13,436 nucleotides of DNA from Planctomycetaceae bacterium (GTDB lineage: Bacteria > Planctomycetota > Planctomycetia > Pirellulales > Pirellulaceae), in assembly GCA_018658605.1 (NCBI GenBank), contig JABHUV010000022.1, positions 1-13,436 of the forward strand. Reading direction: 5' to 3'. Of the stretch, positions 1 to 5,873 are shown one piece after another (the stretch's first letter is position 1; each line of letters begins with the position of its first letter). The translations under genes were made by a program, and so were the position numbers. A model generated the notes under the pieces. It saw only the letters and a program-made list of their open reading frames with translations, searched no databases and was not told where the DNA came from.

Positions 1-778
1 GTCCATTGTCCGAGCTGAAGATAACTAACGTGTTGTCCGCCAATTTTAGCCGATCTAACGCATCCAGCACCTCTCCGATGCGGTCGTCGGCATGGGAAAG
101 TACGGACGCATAAATATTATCGGGCTCTTCTAAATCCCTAAATCGCCAGCGGTATTTTGGGATGGTATGAAAGGGAGTGTGTGGTTCGTGAAGCCACAAG
201 TTTACAAAAAAGGGCTTGCCTTGACGACTGCTCTTTTCAATAAATGCGATTGCGTGTTGCGCATCTTCATGTACTGGCATCTGTTCCCCTGCGCAGTTAA
301 ATGCGCCGTAGGTGTCGTAACCATACTCGCTGGGCAAGGGTGAGTCGGGAATCATGTTGTTTGACAAATGCCATTTTCCGAAGTGGGCGGTGGCATAACC
401 ACCATCCTGTAGGAGTCGCGGCAATAGGGGCGCTGTTGGACTTAGCCAATCAGGCATGTTGCGTTTGGCGTTGCTGGGCACCCAAGCAAAATGTCCATTG
501 ATGTTATAGCGGGCGGGGAAATGTCCAGTCATGACGGCTGTTCGACTGGGGGAACACACCCCACTGGCTACGGTAAAACGATGAAAGTCTGTACCTTCAT
601 GAGCTAACCGGTCAATGTTTGGTGTTTTGACATAGGGGTGACCGTGACAACCCAGATCTCCCCAACCCCAGTCGTCAGCGAAAATAAAAAGAATGTTGGG
701 CTTATCGGAGGCGGTTGTCGCAGTGGACGAAAGAGCCATGCCGATTATCATTAACAGAAAGGTCGGGAAGTGTTTCAT
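1..778 (-). CDS. Secreted type I (formylglycine) sulfatase, N-terminal part
   Basis: The gene runs off the left edge, so 259 residues of the N-terminal half are visible. Residues 1-23 form a signal peptide (MKHFPTFLLMIIGMALSSTA), followed by the sulfatase opening PNILFIFADDWGWGDLG, where Asp35 and Asp36 should be calcium ligands. Residues 75-79 are CSPSR, the C-x-P-S-R signature whose cysteine is converted to formylglycine by the sulfatase-modifying enzyme. GKWHL (134-138), LHEPH (196-200) and SDNG (256-259) are further conserved active-site segments. Such enzymes hydrolyse sulfate esters, often on algal polysaccharides, outside the cytoplasm; the substrate cannot be told from this half. Typical family members are about 450-550 residues, so roughly half is missing. 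The start is the ATG at 776-778, directly before the signal peptide; the Shine-Dalgarno is weak. It is transcribed divergently from the gene at 1151. Confidence 0.95.
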   Translation of the reverse strand, partial: MKHFPTFLLMIIGMALSSTATTASDKPNILFIFADDWGWGDLGCHGHPYVKTPNIDRLAHEGTDFHRFTVASGVCSPSRTAVMTGHFPARYNINGHFAWVPSNAKRNMPDWLSPTAPLLPRLLQDGGYATAHFGKWHLSNNMIPDSPLPSEYGYDTYGAFNCAGEQMPVHEDAQHAIAFIEKSSRQGKPFFVNLWLHEPHTPFHTIPKYRWRFRDLEEPDNIYASVLSHADDRIGEVLDALDRLKLADNTLVIFSSDNG

Positions 779-1150
779 GGTCACCGCAGAGGATTAAGGG
801 AAAATAAGGCCCCCTCAATTTAATCGATTGGCGGGTAATCAAGAACATGAGCCAAAATAATTTGTCAGAAAATAATAGGGCATAGCATAATAATAAAAAT
901 GGTTGATTGGGAGACATCAAGTGTGTTGCGATCGCTGGAATTTCGAACTGAATGCCTTGCTTCCCAGAGGAAGTGGTTTAATTGAGTTACTCCAAAGTAC
1001 CGGATTACTTGATCAAATTTATCAAAAACGTTGTTTGCTACAATAATAATCTAGAAAGAGCTGCACAGAGAAGTTAAAATCACGGTAAGTTTTGTAGCCA
1101 TTGTGCAATTGTCAGCTAATATTACGTCAGAACCATAAGAGAATTCTATT
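779..1150. other. Divergent intergenic region with candidate promoters
   Basis: This A+T-rich spacer separates the sulfatase (minus) from the HEAT-like protein gene (plus), so it should carry promoters in both directions. On the plus strand TTGTCA (862-867) is followed after 18 bp by CATAAT (886-891), and TTGTAG (1092-1097) after 19 bp by TAATAT (1117-1122); both are only approximate matches to a sigma-70 promoter. A spaced dyad, TTGAT-N7-ATCAA at 1009-1025, could be an operator. Only short unsupported reading frames are present. All of these calls rest on visual matching. Confidence 0.3.
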
Positions 1151-2149
1151 ATGAAAATAATCCCGAAATCAATGTTTCTGTTTTCCGTCCTATTAATGAC
1201 GGTAGCCATGGGGCTGCATGCTCAACAAGGCGAATCCGAGGTCGATGAACAACCGATTGCCGCGCTGATTAAACAGCTTGCGTCACCCAATTTTGCAGAA
1301 CGTCAGGCGGCTTCGGATAAACTCGCCACTTTGGGGCAACGGGCGATACCCAAACTCACCGCTACAGCATTGGGCAATAACCGTGAAGCGGTCACGCGAT
1401 CCGTTGATATTCTCAGGGGCCACTTAAAATCAGCTGACGAAAAGTTACAGGCGGCGGCGAAAGTCGCGTTAGAAAAATTGTCGAACACTGAACAGGGGGT
1501 CGGACCACGACTGGCTCGTGAGGCCTTGGCTCCCCCAAAACCGCAGCCGCAACAGCTCCCCAGACAGGGCGCCCCAGGAATTCGAATCATGCCGCAGATT
1601 CAGTTGCAGGTTCAGGGCGGTGCTCAAGGAATTAAGATGCGCAATGTTAATGGTATCAAGGACATCGAGGTCACCGAGAACGGCCGAAAAGTCAAGATTC
1701 ATGATGACCCGAATCAGGGTATCGAAGTTGAGATTATCGAGACCAAGGAAGGTAAACCTGTTACTCGTGCGTTTAAGGCGAAGAATGCCGATGAGCTCAA
1801 AAAGAAAAGTCCTGAAGCACACAAACTGTATGAAAAATATTCTAAGGGTGGAGCTGGAAACATTCAGTTGGGGAACATTCAAATTCAGGGAAATGTGTTT
1901 CCACCGATTCAAATTCCACAGTTTAAGATTCCTGGAGTCCCCCAACAGATCCCAGCAAACATGCAGCGCCGTGTTGCTGATATTCAACTTAAACAGATGG
2001 AACATATGATTCAATCGATTCAAAAACAACTGCAGGTGGACGGGGAAGGCGCGGGTCCTGCTAAGGCAACGCTAGAGCATTTGGAAAAGGCCCTTGAAGA
2101 GATTAAACAGGCAAGGGAAAAATTGGGAGCAGAACGTAAGGAAGCCTAG
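1151..2149 (+). CDS. Secreted HEAT-like / coiled-coil protein of planctomycete type
   Basis: A 332-residue exported protein. Residues 1-24 are a signal peptide ending in GLHA, with cleavage before QQGES. Residues 34-112 are helical and look like two or three HEAT-like repeats (IAALIKQLASPNFAERQAASDKL; the next repeat starts around AIPKLTATAL). A Pro/Gln-rich linker (127-142) follows, then two Ile/Gln-rich stretches (144-158 and 237-268). Between them lies a beta-rich segment, DIEVTENGRKVKIHDDPNQG (171-190), and a DELKKKSPEAHKLYEKY segment (214-230) that I associate with planctomycete proteins of unknown function. The C-terminus (271-330) is a charged predicted coiled coil. No catalytic motif is visible, so a scaffold or binding role is likely but inferred. 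The lactonase-like gene begins 60 bp downstream, so the two may be co-transcribed. The start ATG lies directly before the signal peptide; the Shine-Dalgarno (AAGAGAA) is weak. Confidence 0.85.
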   Translation: MKIIPKSMFLFSVLLMTVAMGLHAQQGESEVDEQPIAALIKQLASPNFAERQAASDKLATLGQRAIPKLTATALGNNREAVTRSVDILRGHLKSADEKLQAAAKVALEKLSNTEQGVGPRLAREALAPPKPQPQQLPRQGAPGIRIMPQIQLQVQGGAQGIKMRNVNGIKDIEVTENGRKVKIHDDPNQGIEVEIIETKEGKPVTRAFKAKNADELKKKSPEAHKLYEKYSKGGAGNIQLGNIQIQGNVFPPIQIPQFKIPGVPQQIPANMQRRVADIQLKQMEHMIQSIQKQLQVDGEGAGPAKATLEHLEKALEEIKQAREKLGAERKEA

Positions 2150-2194
2150 TGTCGTTGCCGCCCCATTTATTTTCTTCTTCAGGTTATTGTTCTA

Positions 2195-2200
2195 AAGGAA
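2195..2200 (+). promoter_or_regulatory. Ribosome binding site of the lactonase-like gene
   Basis: AAGGAA lies nine bases before the ATG at 2210. It supports this start over the overlapping frames in the same stretch. Confidence 0.6.
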
Positions 2201-2209
2201 CTTGTATTC

Positions 2210-3277
2210 ATGTTCCGTTTGCTTACGACATCGCTTGTTGTGTACCTAATGGTAAGTTTGACACTCCTTGCCGACTCATATCTGCTTGTCTCGCTTCCAG
2301 ACGAAAAACGAATTGCTGTGTATCAAATCGACCCAGTGTCTGGGTTGTTGCGTCATGTGCGCGATCACGCGCTGTCCGCAGACCCGGGGCCGATGTCAGT
2401 ATCGCATGATGGAAAGACACTTTATCTGTCACTACGTAACGCGGGAAAATTGGCATCCTTTGCGATCGGTCCTAATACCGCCAAATTGACACATCTGGCG
2501 ACGGTTGACGTTGATCAGGATCCGGCCTATCACTGGCAAGATTACACCGCTCGCTATCTTCTTTCCGCATATTACCATACGGGGCGGGTTGCTATACATT
2601 CGTTGGGAAGTGATGGACGTATTCTCGCAGAGTCGACCCGTTGGATCCAAACAGAACTTAAAGCCCATTGCATTATGGCCGCACCTGACAATCGACATGT
2701 GTTTGTTCCCCATACAGGTCCAAATGCAATCTTCCAGTTTACATTCGATGCAGACAAGGGCACGCTGGAGTTAAAAAAGGATGGGGTACTCACGTCCGAG
2801 GACCAGACTGGACCTCGACATATCGACATTCATCCGCGGAAACCATGGGCATATGTAGATTATGAACAGGGTAACAAGGTAGCATTCTACAGGATTAACG
2901 CCGGGAAACTTGTCCGAAAACAGGTGCTCACCAGCGTGCCGAATGACTGGCCCGACGGAAAAGGGGCGACTGCACGCCTGACATTATCGCCCGACGCTCG
3001 TTTTGTATACGTGGCGAACCGAGGGCATAACAGTATCGCCGGATTTAAGATTAACCGATTCACCGGAAAGCTGACCTGCATTGGTTACTTTCCAACGGAG
3101 GCGATTCCGCGAAGCTTTGTGATAACTGACTGCGGCAAATGGCTCTATGCCGGAGGCCAGGACACCAACCAGATCGCTGTGTTTAGCCGTAATGTCTACG
3201 ACGGAACTCTGCAAAGGATCGATACAATTCAGACCGGGCGGAAACCATGGTGGCTTCAGATTGTTAATCAGCGGTAG
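2210..3277 (+). CDS. Exported lactonase-family (YbhE/Pgl-like) seven-bladed beta-propeller
   Basis: A 355-residue protein with the repeat pattern of the lactonase (6-phosphogluconolactonase, YbhE-type) propeller family, and the usual length for it. Blade-like units recur: ADSYLLVSLPDEKRIAVYQID (21-41), PGPMSVSHDGKTLYLSLRNAGKLASFAI (59-86), RHIDIHPRKPWAYVDYEQGNKVAFYRI (203-229), LTLSPDARFVYVANRGHNSIAGFKI (257-281) and PRSFVITDCGKWLYAGGQDTNQIAVF (300-325), each ending in a G-x-L/T turn such as GKLTC or GTLQR. The first 21 residues are strongly hydrophobic and read as a signal peptide, whereas Escherichia coli Pgl is cytoplasmic. True 6-phosphogluconolactonase activity is therefore doubtful; a periplasmic lactonase or a non-enzymatic propeller is as likely. 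Family fit is good, substrate unknown. The start is supported by AAGGAA nine bases upstream. Confidence 0.88.
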   Translation: MFRLLTTSLVVYLMVSLTLLADSYLLVSLPDEKRIAVYQIDPVSGLLRHVRDHALSADPGPMSVSHDGKTLYLSLRNAGKLASFAIGPNTAKLTHLATVDVDQDPAYHWQDYTARYLLSAYYHTGRVAIHSLGSDGRILAESTRWIQTELKAHCIMAAPDNRHVFVPHTGPNAIFQFTFDADKGTLELKKDGVLTSEDQTGPRHIDIHPRKPWAYVDYEQGNKVAFYRINAGKLVRKQVLTSVPNDWPDGKGATARLTLSPDARFVYVANRGHNSIAGFKINRFTGKLTCIGYFPTEAIPRSFVITDCGKWLYAGGQDTNQIAVFSRNVYDGTLQRIDTIQTGRKPWWLQIVNQR

Positions 3278-3422
3278 GCTCATCAGCGAATGGCGATGGG
3301 GTGGTTGCGACTGGAAGCGCTGAGCGATCACTTCCTAACGGGTAGGGTGTCGAGCTAAATGGTAGAATGCTTTAGGTGAAAATTACCGTGGACTGGCCTT
3401 TTGTTGCTTGCTTGGAGGAATC

Positions 3423-3648
3423 GTGCATTTCGTTCTATTCGTTTTCGCGATTCTCGTGGTAGCCTTGATGCGGTTGGTACCCCATGCTGCGCGGTTCAGG
3501 ATTAGAGTCCTTCGATGGATCGGTTGGAACTGGGCGGTCAACGTGTCGGAAAAGAGTTTTTGATGGCTGGGTGGCGTTTGGTCGGCTTGTCATCGTCGTG
3601 ATGGCGATAGTGCTATTCTGTGCCGAATGGATATTACGTCACGAGTGA
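3423..3648 (+). pseudogene. Possible small two-helix membrane protein, frame interrupted at a T5 run
   Basis: Reading from GTG at 3423 (GGAGGA at 3414-3419, only three bases away) gives 46 residues: a hydrophobic helix (VHFVLFVFAILVVALM) and a basic loop (RFRIRVLRWIGWNWAVNVSEKSF), ending at TGA 3561-3563. If one base of the T5 run at 3557-3561 is skipped, translation continues as DGWVAFGRLVIVVMAIVLFC AEWILRHE to TGA 3646-3648, adding a second hydrophobic helix. The joined product of about 75 residues would be a plausible hairpin membrane protein. The break may be a real decay mutation, a sequencing error in the homopolymer, or a +1 frameshift on TTT TGA. It may also be chance, since T-rich second codon positions easily mimic membrane helices. 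I recognise no family. Confidence 0.3.
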
Positions 3649-3783
3649 GCTAATATCCGATCTTTGTATTACAGGCGGTCTGTAAAGGGGATTCAGCGGA
3701 TACCGGTGTGTTAGCAAGGCAGATGTGGACGTTGACGCACACCGTCACAAACAATTGGGGTAGGTCACCGACAAGCTCGTTGT

Positions 3784-3811
3784 TATACTAAACGCTGTGG
3801 TTTTGTATACT
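3784..3811 (+). promoter_or_regulatory. Candidate promoter region of the three-gene operon
   Basis: Two copies of the -10-like hexamer TATACT occur at 3784-3789 and 3806-3811, about 100 bases before the first start codon of the operon. No good -35 hexamer sits at the ideal distance from either, so this is a weak call based on the duplicated hexamer and its location. Confidence 0.25.
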
Positions 3812-3907
3812 CTGTTATCTGTTCCACGGACAAGTCGATCGTATTTCCAACAACAGCGAGTTTGGGTTGCATCGACAAGTTGAAAAATCGACCTTAGCGA
3901 ACATGGC

Positions 3908-4786
3908 ATGTACCGTTTTCCCTACATCACGGACTACGTCAATGAAGTTTTTTCGAAGGAGAAAAAACAATGGGATTTCATTGTGCTGCGACCCATTTTG
4001 CTCGTCCTTTATTTTGTGCTCCGCTGCATACTCTTTCCGCTTAAGTTTGTTCTGCATCGCGTTCCCTACGGTTTTGAAGCTTATCTGATCGACCGCTCAA
4101 TGGCGTTCGGGCTAAAGTATTTAGCACGCCATGACGCGGCTGAGTTGTTTATTCGGCATGTGCAAATCGAACCGCTCCTTTATCGGCATATGTTGATGGG
4201 CCAAGATGCGGTCGGCAAGAACGGCGAAAAACATCTCGCCAAAAACCTCAACGGAATCGACGGCGATTTCAATGTTGAGGATCTCAAGACCATGGTGCGG
4301 GGCCAGCTTACGATTGGACACGACTTGTTGTCTTACGAACTGGTTGACCGTTTTGATAAACAGGTGTTTCTGGACAATCTGGAAGAAATTCAAGCGAATA
4401 AGCCCGCTGATCACGAGCAGTATGACAAAGGTGTTTTGGCGCAAAACCGTAAGCATTCGTTCCAGCTTCTGGGGCCCACTAATATCGTCATGTTGATCGT
4501 TACGGCGATTACGGTGTTTGGTGATTTGCGTACTACGGTTACGGCGTTGAATTCATTTGGTTCCGACTCGATATTATTGTGGTGCCTGAAACGAATCTAT
4601 GCTGAAGATCGACAGGTACAGGTTGACTTGGATTTCTTCATGCAGGAGGTGAGCAATCGAGGCCACTATAACAACAGCGCGTTTTTCTCGAATCCGAGTC
4701 AGTACTTGTACTACCACGTCGTCTTCGATGAAGTCGTCTATGACCTGTTACGGAACCAACAGCCAACAATAGCGACGAACGTTTAA
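3908..4786 (+). CDS. Membrane-associated protein of unknown function, first gene of the KAS III/flavoprotein operon
   Basis: A 292-residue protein I do not recognise. A hydrophobic stretch at residues 24-48 (FIVLRPILLVLYFVLRCILF and following) reads as a membrane helix or a re-entrant amphipathic segment flanked by basic residues. A second, shorter hydrophobic run lies at 186-203 (LLGPTNIVMLIVTAITVFGD). Between them is a soluble, mostly helical part with conserved-looking acidic and histidine residues (HVQIEPLLYRHMLMGQD, 84-100; ADHEQYDKG, near 167-175). The C-terminus is soluble and aromatic (GHYNNSAFFSNPSQYLYYHVVFDE). No signal-peptide cleavage site, ATPase motif or known catalytic signature is visible. 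The next gene begins four bases after its stop, which ties it to a ketoacyl synthase III-like enzyme and an FMO-like flavoprotein. An accessory, anchoring or tailoring role in that pathway is inferred. An in-frame TGA at 3881-3883 makes this ATG the first usable start. Confidence 0.82.
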   Translation: MYRFPYITDYVNEVFSKEKKQWDFIVLRPILLVLYFVLRCILFPLKFVLHRVPYGFEAYLIDRSMAFGLKYLARHDAAELFIRHVQIEPLLYRHMLMGQDAVGKNGEKHLAKNLNGIDGDFNVEDLKTMVRGQLTIGHDLLSYELVDRFDKQVFLDNLEEIQANKPADHEQYDKGVLAQNRKHSFQLLGPTNIVMLIVTAITVFGDLRTTVTALNSFGSDSILLWCLKRIYAEDRQVQVDLDFFMQEVSNRGHYNNSAFFSNPSQYLYYHVVFDEVVYDLLRNQQPTIATNV

Positions 4787-4790
4787 TATC

Positions 4791-5873
4791 ATGCATTGCT
4801 ATATAACCCGCACATCTTCTTATTTACCTGGTCCCCCTGTCGAAAATGATCTCATTCAACAGTATCTGGGATCGTTGGTTGGCGAAACGGAGATAAAGGA
4901 TACTGTATTGTCGATGAACGGAATCGTTCGACGCCATTACGCACAGGACGAGCAGCAACAACGGACGCACGATGTTTATGACCTTGGGGCTCAGGCGGTG
5001 CAAAATTGCCTGACCCAAGAAATTGCTGCGATCACCTATCTTGCTGCTGGCACCACGTACTCGCCGTTGGCGGCACCTGGTTTTGCCTCGATTTTACATA
5101 ACCGCTTGCAGGAGAGAAACTTCCTCAATTATCCCGTTGAGATTAGTTCCCACGCTGGCGTCTGTTCCTCTGCGGCTGCCGCCTTAGTCGGCGCGATTCG
5201 AGCAATCACGACTGGACAACATAGCTCCGCGCTGGCTGTTGGTGCCGAGCACGCATCGGAAGTGTTGAAAGCCTCTTTAATCCATCCGGTTGATGACCGT
5301 GACGAGCACGCCAACGTGCGCAATAGTCGATGGTTTATGTCCGTGTTTCTGCGGTTCATGCTGTCCGATGGAGCGGGGGCGTTCCTGCTGCAGAATAACC
5401 CTACAGCGAGTGGCTTGTCTTTGCGAGTTAACTGGACTCACTCATTATCATTTGCACACGAGACGCCAATGTGCATGAAATTAGACAATCGCACGGGACT
5501 GCTCAGTCAAGACGTCTCCGTTTTATCGCGTCATCTTGTTCCATCCGCTATCAAGTTCGTCAGTAGTGCGTTGGAGTCCAATAGTGACACGCTGGACTCG
5601 TATTCAATCATTTTACCGCACATGTCTTCGTTTTTCTTTCAACGAAAACTAGAACGTATTATTTCAAATCAGTCGACGGATCCACTACAACCAGTACCGT
5701 ATTGGACAGATCTTGCCACCTCAGGCAATACGGGCGCTGCCAGTATTTTTGTGATGCTGGACCACTACCTGCAGGGGCACGAGGTTCGAGATGGGGAGCG
5801 TATTTTGTTGTTTATCCCCGAATCAGGACAGTTCAATTTCGTGATGATTAGTCTTACTGCGGTGACACAGTGA
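4791..5873 (+). CDS. 3-oxoacyl-ACP synthase III (KAS III/FabH)-like condensing enzyme
   Basis: A 360-residue thiolase-fold protein, close to the normal length for KAS III-like enzymes. The complete catalytic triad can be placed: Cys125 in SSHAGVCSSAAAAL, His277 in ILPHMSSFFFQRKL (the position of the FabH HQAN histidine) and Asn313 in SGNTGAAS. The N-terminal half also carries a family-like segment, LSMNGIVRRHYAQDE (40-54), and AITYLAAGTTYSP (80-92), and LSDGAGAFLL (191-200) matches the DGAGA turn. Such enzymes condense an acyl-CoA or acyl-ACP with a malonyl or beta-ketoacyl partner. The flanking sequences differ from housekeeping FabH, and the setting beside an FMO-like gene points to specialised rather than primary fatty-acid synthesis. 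Resorcinol-type (StlD/DarB) or OleA-like ketone-forming enzymes are possible comparisons that I cannot separate by eye. The start lies four bases after the previous stop, with no clear Shine-Dalgarno, suggesting translational coupling. Confidence 0.9.
   Translation: MHCYITRTSSYLPGPPVENDLIQQYLGSLVGETEIKDTVLSMNGIVRRHYAQDEQQQRTHDVYDLGAQAVQNCLTQEIAAITYLAAGTTYSPLAAPGFASILHNRLQERNFLNYPVEISSHAGVCSSAAAALVGAIRAITTGQHSSALAVGAEHASEVLKASLIHPVDDRDEHANVRNSRWFMSVFLRFMLSDGAGAFLLQNNPTASGLSLRVNWTHSLSFAHETPMCMKLDNRTGLLSQDVSVLSRHLVPSAIKFVSSALESNSDTLDSYSIILPHMSSFFFQRKLERIISNQSTDPLQPVPYWTDLATSGNTGAASIFVMLDHYLQGHEVRDGERILLFIPESGQFNFVMISLTAVTQ

Larger units (their letters stand above)
3278..3907. other. Long intergenic stretch between the lactonase-like gene and the three-gene operon
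   Basis: These 630 bases contain no full-length gene. The first part (3278-3410) shows nothing I can assign. The middle holds a possible small membrane-protein gene with an interrupted frame (3423-3648). The last part (3649-3907) shows no coding potential and should carry the promoter and leader of the operon starting at 3908. No tRNA-like cloverleaf or strong terminator was seen, although the preceding gene presumably ends in this stretch. Confidence 0.5.

Noticed and set aside
899..985. 28-codon frame (MVDWETSSVLRSLEF...) in the divergent spacer
   Set aside because: No Shine-Dalgarno, A/T-only upstream context and no recognisable product.
1851..1900. Short DNA repeat around AACATTCA in the HEAT-like protein gene
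   Set aside because: It encodes the GNIQLGNIQIQGN Ile/Gln-rich stretch and is explained by the protein's low-complexity composition.
1469..2029. 186-codon open frame on the minus strand inside the HEAT-like protein gene
   Set aside because: It lies fully antisense to a gene with a signal peptide and a recognisable domain pattern; the product shows no motif and is explained by codon bias of the sense gene.
3867..4088. 73-codon frame overlapping the start of the first operon gene
   Set aside because: It is out of frame with the 292-residue protein, has no ribosome binding site and looks like a shadow.
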